Part shown: positions 1-7,439 of the stretch, one piece after another
How the letters are laid out: each line of letters starts with the position of its first letter
Numbering within the stretch: the stretch's first letter is position 1
The notes under the pieces: generated by a model
What the model was told of the DNA's origin: nothing
Databases searched by the model: none
Seen by the model: only the letters and a program-made list of their open reading frames with translations
Made by a program: the position numbers and the translations under genes
Assembly (NCBI GenBank): GCA_001564035.1
Contig: LKMX01000018.1
Span: forward strand, 1 to 11,495
DNA from: Nanohaloarchaea archaeon PL-Br10_U2g27
GTDB lineage: Archaea; Nanohalarchaeota; Nanosalinia; Nanosalinales; Nanosalinaceae
Direction of reading: 5' to 3'
DNA length: 11,495 nucleotides

Positions 1-74
1 GCTGCTACGAAAATAGCTATCACTAGGCCTACTATTACATCAACTGTTTTCCCCTCAGTTCCTTTCAGAGACAC
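1..74 (-). CDS. Pilin-like small membrane protein, partial (runs off left edge)
   Basis: This is the 5' part of a reading frame that continues beyond base 1. From a GTG at 74-72 it reads MSLKGTEGKTVDVIVGLVI and then an uninterrupted hydrophobic run. A short leader with a basic residue and glycine (K-G) directly before a hydrophobic helix is the arrangement of archaeal class III prepilin leaders, which are cut after the glycine by a FlaK/PibD/EppA-type peptidase. The residues after the putative cut (T-E-G-K-T) match the classic Q-x-S-x-E pattern poorly. No Shine-Dalgarno sequence is visible before the GTG, and the frame is open back to the stop codon of the preceding 44-aa ORF, so the start is uncertain. 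Its place 39 nt after another pilin-like ORF in the motor operon supports a pilin or minor pilin. It could also be an unrelated single-TM protein. Confidence 0.5.
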   Translation of the reverse strand, partial: MSLKGTEGKTVDVIVGLVIAIFVA

Positions 75-113
75 TGTATTAGAAATGTTGTTTGTTGTTG
101 AATTTAATGTTTT

Positions 114-248
114 TTAGTCGAATGCGGATTCTAAGGCGTCTGTGAATATTGATTCCAGTACGTTGTTAGTGATGTAGAGCGTTGTTAGCGCTGTTATTAC
201 TGCTACTGCGATAAGTATTAGGTGCCAAGTTGATATTTCTCCTTTCAC
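114..248 (-). CDS. 44-aa type IV pilin-like protein with class III leader
   Basis: A 44-aa protein starts at GTG 248-246. The start overlaps the stop of the platform gene by four bases (GTGA), with AGGAG at 257-253, 4 nt upstream. It begins MKGEISTWHLILIAVAVITA and has one hydrophobic helix (about residues 8-26) and a short acidic tail. K2-G3 followed by E-x-S and then the helix fits the archaeal class III prepilin leader. Cleavage after G3 would leave the helix at the mature N-terminus, as in pilins. Q-to-E at +1 and lack of the usual E at +5 are departures from the EppA-type consensus. Very small pilins are known in archaea. The tight coupling to the platform gene suggests it is a structural or minor subunit, or an initiator, of the pilus this motor builds. 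The class assignment is inference from a short motif; that the ORF is real is better supported. Confidence 0.68.
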   Translation of the reverse strand: MKGEISTWHLILIAVAVITALTTLYITNNVLESIFTDALESAFD

Positions 249-2422
249 ATATCTCCTACTCCGGTCATTAGGCTTCCGAACAATAGGCTTACGATTGTCA
301 GTGTCATGATGTAGAAGAACATTCCGGAAATTAAGATTTTTCCGATAAACATGTTCTTGTATGTTGGATCGTTGCCTCTAGAGATTTTCATGTAAAAAGT
401 TCCGAGTATGTAGAGCAGCTGGATTAAATAAAGGCCTACCACAAACTGTAGCAGCTCGGGAGGTATTGCTGAGTCCATGTCTTCGATAAAGGTTCCTCCT
501 CCTAGGTTTGCTCCTGCCTCTGCCTCTTCTCCATCAGGCAGATCTCCTTCGGCAAGCTCGAACGACTCGGAAAGCTGAAATATTGCGGTGATTATGGTTT
601 GGGACATTCCTACTGCTACTCCTGAAACGATTGGTGCTAGCATGTATGCAAGCATCTGGATGGTTGTAGTAGTCTCTTCCATCAAGTCGTTTAGCCGTTC
701 CTGGGTCTGGTGAATGTTTTTCAAGTATCTTGAAATTGTCATCATTGCTGTAGAGGCCATATTTGTTCCTTTTTCCGATGACTCGAGAATAGCTCTCATC
801 ACGGTTTCAATCATTTGACTTGGGAACTGTCTCAAGGCGCCGTAACGTTCATGGAAAATAGCGTCGTCAAAAGTCATTCCCATGTCTTTAACGTTTCTAG
901 AAGCGGTCAAGAACAGATTTGAAATCTCCAGATCTTTAGTACTTTGAGCTGCCTGATCTAAAGCAAGCTCGATCGGTGTTCCGCCAGATATCTTATTACC
1001 TAGCTCGAAAAGCGCAGTAGGGAACTCTGACTCTATCTCTCTCAACTTGGCCTCAGCTTTCTGCCGCTCAATATTACCTAAGACCTTTGTAACTCCTATG
1101 GCAAGGCCTAGACCCAGTATGATGGACATGCTCCGCATAAGCATTGCGAAGGGAGCCACGTCGTCGCCAGAAGTTAAGAGGCCTGGCGCGGTCTCAATGA
1201 CGGACGAATCTGATAGAGGGTAAAAGTATGGGAAAGATAAGTAGCCTATTATGCCGTATAAACTGAATACAGCGAATATACCGAGGCCTATAGGCCAAAC
1301 CGGTAGCTCCATTTTATCTCCTGAGATATTGAAGGTGTAACGCCCTCTTTTCGGTAAGGAGTCCTCTGAAACAGGTTTGGAGCTTATTGTAGGGGGCCTG
1401 GAACTCAGTGTTCGCTGCATGAACCACCATAGGAATGCGGGGAGCATCAAGTTGAACGTTATGAACAGGTGTAGAGGTGTTATCAGGCCTCCTAAGAATG
1501 CTGATACTAACGGAAGCATTATCATGCCGAGCACAGGCAGCAATGCGCCCACAGCGTTTAGTATCATGACCGGTGTCTCTAGGCCTTGTGCGTAGTGCTT
1601 CATTTTCTCCTGGGTTCCGTCTAGTATGTTGTCTATTGAGTCTTGGAGAAGTCTTTCGCGACGGGTAGGATTAGGTTCGTTTGTTGCTGCTCTCAAAAGG
1701 TTTAGGGACTCTAGAAAGTCTTTGTTGTAGTCTTTCCAGCGCTCAGTATAGTTTTCCAGAGCGTTGTCGATTTTTTTGTATTCTCCTATCTCCAGAGTCC
1801 ATAATACGCCCTTTAAATCCTTGGAAATAGGGCCTTGCAGGTTCAATGCGGCGAATCTGACGGCGCCCTCAAGGTTGGGAGAGCTGCGCATGTATACGAC
1901 CATGTATAATACTGCAAGGATCATTTCGCCGCTGCTTTCTATCACCTTGTCTTTTGCATCATATAATGGCTTGTAAAATGTGTATGCGGCCGCCATAAAA
2001 GGCACGAGGCCTGTAATAAGGATCAGCGATAAAGGGATTAGGCCTCCGTCCATTCCTAAAGCAGCTCCAAGGCCTATGTTCAGGGCGAATAATGTTATCC
2101 ATGCTGCAAAAGTCGATATGAGCACGCCTATGGTCGCTGAGAGCACCATTCCTGGCGTTATCTCCCATCCGAGAAGTTTTATCGCAGGATCTAGTTTTCT
2201 GCGTGTGCCTTCATCTGCCTTTAGATTAAGTACGGAGGCCATTCTGTAGCAGAGCTTCTCGTACCGGTTGCGTTCTTCAGATCGGATTTCTTCTTCTTTG
2301 TATTTTTGGTATCTTCTTGAAAAGTTGTTGCTGTTGTCCCGGGTGTCGTATGGAGGCAGTTTAACGTCTTTGTTTATCTCTCCAAGTATTTCATCTAGCC
2401 TTTCTTTCTCTTCATCGTCCAA
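245..2422 (-). CDS. Archaeal type IV pilus platform protein (PilC/TadC/FlaJ family, two T2SSF domains)
   Basis: Inner-membrane platform of an archaeal type IV pilus, where the ATPase docks to drive pilin extraction and assembly. It has 725 residues: a charged soluble N-terminus (1-85), then about nine membrane segments (near 91-116, 125-148, 283-310, 314-335, 374-397, 423-446, 590-615, 657-679, 691-716). Two cytoplasmic T2SSF-like helical domains lie at about 155-280 and 455-585. The second carries the typical stretch SEFPTALFELGNKISGGTPI near 465-484. The size matches large haloarchaeal PilC proteins rather than the roughly 550-aa archaellum FlaJ. The start is taken as TTG 2422-2420: the frame is closed by TGA at 2431-2429, and GGTGA sits 7 nt upstream, matching the archaeal anti-SD. 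It lies 58 nt behind the ATPase gene and overlaps the 44-aa pilin-like ORF by four bases. An acidic, Gly-rich loop (620-650) lies between the last helices. Confidence 0.93.
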   Translation of the reverse strand: MDDEEKERLDEILGEINKDVKLPPYDTRDNSNNFSRRYQKYKEEEIRSEERNRYEKLCYRMASVLNLKADEGTRRKLDPAIKLLGWEITPGMVLSATIGVLISTFAAWITLFALNIGLGAALGMDGGLIPLSLILITGLVPFMAAAYTFYKPLYDAKDKVIESSGEMILAVLYMVVYMRSSPNLEGAVRFAALNLQGPISKDLKGVLWTLEIGEYKKIDNALENYTERWKDYNKDFLESLNLLRAATNEPNPTRRERLLQDSIDNILDGTQEKMKHYAQGLETPVMILNAVGALLPVLGMIMLPLVSAFLGGLITPLHLFITFNLMLPAFLWWFMQRTLSSRPPTISSKPVSEDSLPKRGRYTFNISGDKMELPVWPIGLGIFAVFSLYGIIGYLSFPYFYPLSDSSVIETAPGLLTSGDDVAPFAMLMRSMSIILGLGLAIGVTKVLGNIERQKAEAKLREIESEFPTALFELGNKISGGTPIELALDQAAQSTKDLEISNLFLTASRNVKDMGMTFDDAIFHERYGALRQFPSQMIETVMRAILESSEKGTNMASTAMMTISRYLKNIHQTQERLNDLMEETTTTIQMLAYMLAPIVSGVAVGMSQTIITAIFQLSESFELAEGDLPDGEEAEAGANLGGGTFIEDMDSAIPPELLQFVVGLYLIQLLYILGTFYMKISRGNDPTYKNMFIGKILISGMFFYIMTLTIVSLLFGSLMTGVGDM

Positions 2423-2480
2423 AATGATTCACCCGTGCGTCTTCCCTGTTCAGGCCTCTAATTTTTTGTGTCACTCCTGT

Positions 2481-4751
2481 TCACACCTGTTGGTCCAGCC
2501 ATTCGTTCCATCTGTTGAGAATTCTTTCAGGCTCTTGTGATCCGTATTCTTCGTACACGCGGTTAGAGAGCAGGTGGAATTTTTGATTTGCTTTTACCAC
2601 GGTTTCAGCTTCAAGCAGTTCAGGCCTGTCGTACTCTTCTGCCTTGTCTGCTAAGGTTTTTTTCATTTCTTCCCGCATCTTGATGTTTTGCCAGACGGCC
2701 TCCCAGTCGTTCTTCCATTCTCTGACGTTTTCAGCAATTCTGTTCAGTATCAGGGACTCTCCGTTAAGAAGCTCGTCAGTAGGCACTAGCTCGTCCTTTG
2801 AGCTGTCATAACGCATCAAGTCTACAAATGCATTCTCTTCTAGAGGATCTTCTCGCCACTCTTTACGCACTTCGGTGATACCGGTCACTCTTCTATAAGT
2901 TTCTAGACCATCAGGACTCTTGATTTTGTTAACGCTTACAACAATGTCTGTGGCCTTGAAACTTGTGGTTGGCACTCCCAAATCATTGACAACACGATCA
3001 AAAACAGAATAAGCATCTTCTCCGTGGATAGTACCTCCTACAAAGTTTGCTACAGCTCCTACACGCATAGCTTCATATAAGGCCTGCGCTTCGTCCGAAC
3101 GCACCTCTCCAATAACCAGTGCGGAGTCTCCCATTCTCAACGAGGTTCTTATCGCGTTGTCAGCAGTCATCTCGTTTTCTACTTGCGTGATAACTGATCT
3201 CGACTTCATCCGCTCAACGTTGTAACCTAGATCCTTCATCTGGGGTACAGGAAGCTCTAAGGTATCCTCTACCGTTACTATGCGATGGTTTTTCATTATT
3301 TCGAGCATTGACGCACTTAGAATAGATGTTTTACCTGCTCCACGAGTCCCTGCGAACAGTACTGACCGGTTCCCATCGACTATAAAGGACAGTAGGCCTG
3401 CGCCTATTGCGTTGATCGTTCCGTTGCTCACGAATAGCGGCAGTGTCCAAGCACGGGATCTGTGGCGTCTGAATGCAAATGCTAGGCCTTCAGGAGATAG
3501 GTTTTCCTGTATTACTGCTACACGCGCTCTCCCGCCTTTTACCTCTGTTTCTGTGTCCAGCACAGGGTTAGCTTCGTCCAGAGGCCTGCCGCTCTGTATT
3601 CTGAACTGTGTGGCCCATGATTCTGCCTCGTCTTTTGTCGGTATCAGGTTGGTCTCGCATTCTCCGTAGTGTTCATGAGCTATGTAAATTGGTGAGCCTC
3701 CTATAGGCGAGTTTATGTATACGTCTTGGATTTTTGGGTCTGCGAGAAGCAGTTCGAGCACTCCTAGGCCTGATGTGTATCGGTTTAGTATTTCTCCTAT
3801 GCTTTCTATCTCATCTTTTGATAGTTGTATTCCCATCTGGTTTGCGATGTCTCTAAGCATGTCCCGTCCGATGCTTTCGAAAACCTCTCTCATCCGGTCT
3901 GGTTCCGCGAACTCTCCGGACTCTGGTTCGTGGGAGGCCATAAATCTTCTGGCCGCGTCAAGCAAGTTGTACTTTTCCTCAGGCAGGTTGAACTCGGGAG
4001 GGTTTACGTGATACACGGGCCTTGTTTTTTCAGGAACGTTATAAATTGAGACTTCGACCTCTCCACGACTATAGCGTTCTACCTCCTCTCCTCTCTCAGG
4101 AGGGAGGGACATGTATTTTGTAAGCATGAAGTTAGGCCTGACTAGTGGGTGGAAGAACTCTCTGTAGACTTCTCTGTCTCCTATGTGGTGGCCTGTGATG
4201 TAGTCTGAGGCCTTTTTTATTATCTGCGTGTTTTCCAGTATTTTCATTACCGGGTTAAGAACGTCTTGTACGAAGTATTTCCTGCAACGGCTCTGCTGAG
4301 GATAAGTTTCGTCCTGTTCCTGTCTTAGATGCCGCTTTTTTCTTTTCAGCTCTACGTATGCTCCTACGGGATCTTGCTTGAGATTGTTGAGGACTATGTT
4401 CTGGACTTCAGGGAGTTGTTCACTGTATAGTTGGCCGCATTTGTCGTTTCTGATATTGGTTGAGAGCAGGCCTTTGTTTGAGATTTCTTGTATTGCATCA
4501 GCGATTTCCTTGAGCAGTCTTACTTGTTCTTCGCTGTACTCATAGTCTCGGCTTTCTGATAAGATTACGGATGAGGCGTTAGGCACTTCCTGTAGTATGT
4601 CGACTACTCGGGCCATCACCTCAGGATAATCTTCAACTGAAGCGCCGTAGATTGAGCCGAGAGTATTGACTCTGACGGTCCGAGTATCCTCCTCAAATTC
4701 GTAGTCAAATATGTCCTTTTCTCTTATGCTCATCCTAGCATTATTATTCAT
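2481..4751 (-). CDS. Type II/IV secretion family ATPase of an archaeal type IV pilus (PilB/TadA/FlaI-like)
   Basis: Hexameric cytoplasmic ATPase that powers pilus assembly through the platform protein encoded just downstream. Seen in order: an N-terminal domain (1-310) unlike the compact FlaI N-terminus, a linker G-L-G-V-L-E-L-L-L-A-D-P (328-339) equivalent to the GxGxLExLLxDP motif, Walker A GTRGAGKT (468-475), an acidic box VTVEDTLEL (492-500), Walker B ALVIGEVRSDE (544-554) with E549, and a histidine box GTIHGED (573-579). All catalytic motifs are intact. About 110 residues follow the ATPase core, rich in charged helices, ending LNRWNEWLDQQV. At 756 aa it is longer than archaellum FlaI and similar to large archaeal PilB proteins. 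The start may be ATG 4751, or ATG 4733 (MSIREK): a TATA-like stretch at 4769-4757 is about 31 nt upstream of 4733, which would suit a leaderless mRNA. First gene of the minus-strand motor operon. Confidence 0.95.
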   Translation of the reverse strand: MNNNARMSIREKDIFDYEFEEDTRTVRVNTLGSIYGASVEDYPEVMARVVDILQEVPNASSVILSESRDYEYSEEQVRLLKEIADAIQEISNKGLLSTNIRNDKCGQLYSEQLPEVQNIVLNNLKQDPVGAYVELKRKKRHLRQEQDETYPQQSRCRKYFVQDVLNPVMKILENTQIIKKASDYITGHHIGDREVYREFFHPLVRPNFMLTKYMSLPPERGEEVERYSRGEVEVSIYNVPEKTRPVYHVNPPEFNLPEEKYNLLDAARRFMASHEPESGEFAEPDRMREVFESIGRDMLRDIANQMGIQLSKDEIESIGEILNRYTSGLGVLELLLADPKIQDVYINSPIGGSPIYIAHEHYGECETNLIPTKDEAESWATQFRIQSGRPLDEANPVLDTETEVKGGRARVAVIQENLSPEGLAFAFRRHRSRAWTLPLFVSNGTINAIGAGLLSFIVDGNRSVLFAGTRGAGKTSILSASMLEIMKNHRIVTVEDTLELPVPQMKDLGYNVERMKSRSVITQVENEMTADNAIRTSLRMGDSALVIGEVRSDEAQALYEAMRVGAVANFVGGTIHGEDAYSVFDRVVNDLGVPTTSFKATDIVVSVNKIKSPDGLETYRRVTGITEVRKEWREDPLEENAFVDLMRYDSSKDELVPTDELLNGESLILNRIAENVREWKNDWEAVWQNIKMREEMKKTLADKAEEYDRPELLEAETVVKANQKFHLLSNRVYEEYGSQEPERILNRWNEWLDQQV

Positions 4752-4756
4752 GTTTT

Positions 4757-4769
4757 GCTAAAATAAAAG
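4757..4769. promoter_or_regulatory. AT-rich divergent promoter element between ATPase and coiled-coil operons
   Basis: Only 23 bp separate the ATPase ATG (4751) from the divergent coiled-coil ATG (4775). The interval holds gctaaaataaaag, which on the minus strand reads CTTTTATTTTAGC, TATA-like and centred about 31 nt from the internal ATPase ATG at 4733. On the plus strand, TTATTATT at 4741-4748 lies about 30 nt before ATG 4775. Neither ATG has a Shine-Dalgarno sequence, so overlapping leaderless promoters are the simplest reading. The motif match is clear, but its use is inferred. Confidence 0.45.
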
Positions 4770-4774
4770 ATAGG

Positions 4775-5197
4775 ATGGCCGATCAGCAGATAATCAACCA
4801 GATAATTGACAGGGTGAACGACTTTAACCGAAGAGTTAGAGGCCTAGAAGATAAGATAAGGAACTTGAACGCCCGAGTTAATACTCTGGATGATACAGTA
4901 CTGGAGAAGCATGGATCCGTAAATCAAGATATTCAAAGCCTTGAGGATGAAATAACAGAGTTAAGAGATCGAGTGGCGAACATGGAAGTTGATATAAGAG
5001 AGATTAACAGGGAGAAAAGAAAATTTGTCACTTCCCAAGAGCTTGAAGAGATCGAAAACTACATGGATCTGCTAAACCCGCTTAACTCCAATTTCGTGAC
5101 TGAAAAACAGCTTCGTGAAGCAACCTCTCAAAACATCTCTCGAAAAGAAGTTGAACGCATAATAGAGAGAAAGTTAAAAAACAAGCAAACAGAATAA
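4775..5197 (+). CDS. 140-aa coiled-coil protein, putative pilus/archaellum-type accessory factor
   Basis: A soluble, highly charged protein. Residues about 8-85 form a near-continuous heptad coiled coil (for example VRGLEDKIRNLNARVNTLDD and LEDEITELRDRVANMEVDI), followed by a conserved-looking block ELEEIENYMDLLNPLNSNFV (about 89-108) and a basic C-terminal helix. There is no signal peptide or membrane segment, so it is cytoplasmic. A coiled coil followed by an N-P containing helix end recalls archaellum accessory proteins FlaC/D/E (ArlC/D/E), which link the motor to the chemosensory or cytoplasmic side, but the likeness is of style and not proven homology. It is transcribed divergently from the ATPase and is followed after 25 nt by another coiled-coil gene, so the pair probably forms one operon serving the same machine. 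No RBS is seen before the ATG, consistent with a leaderless transcript. Confidence 0.82.
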   Translation: MADQQIINQIIDRVNDFNRRVRGLEDKIRNLNARVNTLDDTVLEKHGSVNQDIQSLEDEITELRDRVANMEVDIREINREKRKFVTSQELEEIENYMDLLNPLNSNFVTEKQLREATSQNISRKEVERIIERKLKNKQTE

Positions 5198-5222
5198 CTA
5201 AACATAGAGGCCTTATTAATCA

Positions 5223-6086
5223 ATGAAATTTCAGCTATTCGGACGCTTAAAAGACCAAGAAGACTCGCAAGAGGCCCAGAATCAGCAATCCCAAGCTTCT
5301 AGGCCTGGCGATGAACCTGGTTTTTCAGGCGGAAGCCTTGAGAGAACTGTTGAAAGCATGTTTCAACAAGGATACTCTGAAGAAGAAATAATGGATGAAC
5401 TTCAGGGCAGGTATTCATCCACCGAAATTAGCAGGGCGGTCAATAATGCTATAACTTCTACCGCTACAAATGATTCTTCAGGCCCACAACCAATGACACC
5501 TTACAATAAAGAAGCCGATCCTGAAGCCGTTAGTCCAATGGATGAGGGATACAATAAAGAAAGTGGCGACCAAGATACGCCGATGCCTCAAGAAGATGCT
5601 CAATCCGGCCTTCAGAACCCGAATCTAGGCCAGCCTTCTGGCCAGCAAATCCCTCAATCAAATCCGCAGCCTAATAACGGGCAGTCTGGAACGATAGACC
5701 AGGCTACAGAGGAGCTTATAGAAACTATTGTTGCCGAACAGTTCCAGAGAGTGAACAGTGAGTTTGAAAGCGTCTATGAAGAGTTAGACATAATAGTTGA
5801 TAAGGTGGAGGATCTTGATGAAAGGGTTAACGAGCTGGAGATCAGAGATGATGAAGACCAGCAACAGTTCGTCCAGAAAGTCGATGAAATGGAAGACCAT
5901 ATCGATTCTTACCAGAGCAGGATTGGAGGCCTAGAAAAAGCATTCCAGCAGGTCTTACCTTCCCTTGTTGAGAACGTGAAAGATTTGACTTCGCTGGTTC
6001 AGGAGATAAAGAATGAGAGAGGCATAGAAACTGATACAGAACTGGACTCGGACGATGTTGAAGACATAGATATGAGCAACTGGTAA
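5223..6086 (+). CDS. 287-aa coiled-coil protein with N-terminal helical motif, putative pilus accessory factor
   Basis: A soluble acidic protein in three parts. After a short basic N-terminus there is a small helical unit at about 39-77, including SMFQQGYSEEEIMDELQGRY and then S-T-E-I-S-R-A-V. This repeats a G-Y-S-x-x-E-I type turn-helix pattern twice, like small adaptor or UBA-like units. Next is a low-complexity Pro/Gln/Asn/Ser linker (about 85-155). A coiled coil (about 160-265) follows, with SRIGGLEKAFQQVLPSLVEN near 232-251. The tail is very acidic (DSDDVEDID). The coiled coil plus the motif ending in a helix with LPSLVENV resembles, by eye, accessory proteins beside DPANN pilus or archaellum motor genes and the FlaC/D/E group. 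I cannot confirm a family. It is the second gene of the plus-strand pair; the 25-nt gap carries GAGG 12 nt before ATG, inside an AGGCCT context. Confidence 0.82.
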   Translation: MKFQLFGRLKDQEDSQEAQNQQSQASRPGDEPGFSGGSLERTVESMFQQGYSEEEIMDELQGRYSSTEISRAVNNAITSTATNDSSGPQPMTPYNKEADPEAVSPMDEGYNKESGDQDTPMPQEDAQSGLQNPNLGQPSGQQIPQSNPQPNNGQSGTIDQATEELIETIVAEQFQRVNSEFESVYEELDIIVDKVEDLDERVNELEIRDDEDQQQFVQKVDEMEDHIDSYQSRIGGLEKAFQQVLPSLVENVKDLTSLVQEIKNERGIETDTELDSDDVEDIDMSNW

Positions 6087-6093
6087 ATTTTTT
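6086..6093 (+). terminator. T-tract terminator of the plus-strand coiled-coil operon
   Basis: Directly after the TAA stop of the 287-aa gene comes ATTTTTT, filling the 7-nt gap to the convergent membrane gene. Archaeal intrinsic termination mainly needs an oligo-T run on the coding strand, so this fits. No hairpin is evident. The reverse direction has no matching T run, so minus-strand transcripts may read on into antisense of the coiled-coil gene. Confidence 0.45.
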
Positions 6094-6597
6094 CTAGTTA
6101 GAGGTTATATAGACTACAGCCAGTATAAAACCGAGAAGTAAAACAGGCATTAAAACCTCGTCAACCATATCAGCATCCACTTCTACGTTTTCTACTACGC
6201 CGGTCAATCCAAAACTACTTGCTACTACCGCGATAAGGCCTCCTCCAAGTATTAATGCTCCAGCAGCTAAAGGAATGTTTTTCTCAATGTCGGTCATTGA
6301 ATCTAGATCTATCCCTGCTACTGCCATCACTATCAGGAAGCCAAGAGCCACAAAAGATGCGAAAGCCAGTACTGCTGCAAAGTTTGTGAAAAGCGTTTCA
6401 GGGAATGCAAAGTAAACTCCTCCTATAGCAAGAAACGAAAAAGCTACTGCAACCGCGCCGTTAATGCTAGGCTCCTCAAACACCTCATATTTTTGGAGAA
6501 CTCCGTATGTGAAGGTCAGCAGGAGGAGCCACGGGAAAAATAGGTGGAAAAGGCCTGCTTCTGACATGAATGCAACCATTTCAGCAAAGAAACTCAC
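6094..6597 (-). CDS. 167-aa polytopic membrane protein, unknown family (paralogue set)
   Basis: A membrane protein with about five hydrophobic segments (near 16-35, 47-66, 73-97, 107-128, 148-165) and acidic loops. Its first helix FHLFFPWLLLLTFTYGVLQK (17-36) has P-W in the first half and a Q-K end, followed by a small loop and a long hydrophobic hairpin. The same plan occurs in the upstream 191-aa protein and the protein ending at 9207, so I read it as a diverged paralogue. The start is GTG 6597-6595, overlapping the previous stop as GTGA, with a good GGAGG at 6611-6607, 9 nt upstream. It is the last gene of the four-gene membrane cluster. No catalytic motif was seen. Likely a structural subunit of a membrane complex; function unknown. 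Confidence 0.85.
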   Translation of the reverse strand: MSFFAEMVAFMSEAGLFHLFFPWLLLLTFTYGVLQKYEVFEEPSINGAVAVAFSFLAIGGVYFAFPETLFTNFAAVLAFASFVALGFLIVMAVAGIDLDSMTDIEKNIPLAAGALILGGGLIAVVASSFGLTGVVENVEVDADMVDEVLMPVLLLGFILAVVYITSN

Positions 6598-7169
6598 GTA
6601 CTATCTCCTCCAAACAACCATTCTAGTCTTTTTCTTGCGTCTGGTCCTCCTCCGTCATCTTCGCTGTCTTTTAGTGTCCATGCCAGTACTCCTGCTATCA
6701 GAAGAAGCCAGATAAGGCCTGAGTCTATAAGTAAAGGCCCGAGATCTGCCATATCATATTGTCCTACGTCTACTTGGCTAGGGCCGAACCCTCCTGCTGT
6801 TACGAAGGCTGATGCTACGATCGATATTATGAGGAATACGCCCATCGGGCTTCGTAAGTCGCCTTCGTTCCAGCCGAATAGGCCTATTAGGACCATGAGT
6901 CCTACTATCCCTACTATTCCTATTGTTAGTCTGCCGAAGTATTCTATGAAGAACTGTTGGTAGAATGGGTTTACTGCTATGAACTGTGCTGTGAAGAACG
7001 AGGATATTATGGCTATTAGTGCGGCATGTTTGTCTTCACTGAAGAGATCTACGCGTTTTAGTGCTAGGAAGAATACTATGTAGGATAGTACAAATGGTAG
7101 GACCAGTGTAAAGAAGTCCAACTGGGCCATTGTTTCAAGGAGGGTTGAAAATCCTTCTGCTTCTGTCAT
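6594..7169 (-). CDS. 191-aa polytopic membrane protein, unknown family (paralogue set)
   Basis: A membrane protein with an N-terminal amphipathic stretch, then helix FTLVLPFVLSYIVFFLALKR (20-39), containing P-F and ending in K-R. This is followed by D-L-F-S-E-D-K and hydrophobic segments near 48-66, 81-99, 110-128 and 146-165. The C-terminus is cytoplasmic in character: K-D-S-E-D-D-G-G-G, a basic patch A-R-K-R and L-E-W-L-F-G-G. The P-F...K-R helix plus following hairpin aligns by eye with the 167-aa neighbour and with the protein ending at 9207. The start is ATG 7169, 6 nt after the stop of the 87-aa gene, with GAGGG about 11 nt upstream inside that stop region. It overlaps the next gene by four bases, so translation is probably coupled. 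The C-terminal tail is absent from the 167-aa paralogue and may contact a cytoplasmic partner. Confidence 0.86.
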   Translation of the reverse strand: MTEAEGFSTLLETMAQLDFFTLVLPFVLSYIVFFLALKRVDLFSEDKHAALIAIISSFFTAQFIAVNPFYQQFFIEYFGRLTIGIVGIVGLMVLIGLFGWNEGDLRSPMGVFLIISIVASAFVTAGGFGPSQVDVGQYDMADLGPLLIDSGLIWLLLIAGVLAWTLKDSEDDGGGPDARKRLEWLFGGDST

Positions 7170-7175
7170 TAGCAG

Positions 7176-7439
7176 TTAATCCCTCTGATCTTTCTGTTCT
7201 AGGTAGTATGAAAGCTTCCTGTTAATCAGCCATAGCTCGCGTCCTATAATCATTAGTGCGAGCATTGTTATCCAAGGGAAGATTACTCTGCCGAAGGATA
7301 TAATGTCCCAGTCTGCTGTGGATACGAATAGTACCCATGCAGTGACGGAGATAGCTCCCAAGGAAAGTATAATTATCGCCAGTTCATCTACAATATTCTC
7401 GAGTTCGTACATGAAGCGGTGTAGCTTGTCTCGGTTCAC
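7176..7439 (-). CDS. 87-aa two-TM membrane protein
   Basis: A small membrane protein with two hydrophobic segments (about 18-40 and 48-66), between charged ends: MNRDKLHRFMYELENIVDEL at the start and a basic-acidic tail N-R-K-L-S-Y-Y-L-E-Q-K-D-Q-R-D. The start is GTG 7439-7437, overlapping the stop of the 48-aa ORF by four bases (GTGA). Its GGAGG, 6 nt upstream, lies inside the glycine codons ending that ORF. It is the second gene of the membrane cluster. No family is recognised. The hairpin topology and amphipathic tail suggest a small subunit or assembly factor of the complex formed by its neighbours; this is inference from context. Confidence 0.8.
   Translation of the reverse strand: MNRDKLHRFMYELENIVDELAIIILSLGAISVTAWVLFVSTADWDIISFGRVIFPWITMLALMIIGRELWLINRKLSYYLEQKDQRD

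Noticed and set aside
2415..2476. Possible 20-codon ORF from GTG 2474 in the ATPase-platform gap
   Set aside because: The GTG itself overlaps the only AGGAG, so there is no spaced ribosome site, and the frame ends just inside the platform gene. It is better read as untranslated leader.
1377..4049. Plus-strand open frames of 70-130 codons opposite the ATPase and platform genes
   Set aside because: They are antisense to two clearly conserved proteins, have low-complexity Ser/Arg-rich products and no ribosome binding sites or promoters.
245..4751. Archaellum (FlaI/FlaJ) motor
   Set aside because: Both proteins are much longer than archaellum versions, and no FlaG/F/H or archaellin gene is visible. 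A type IV pilus is the better reading.
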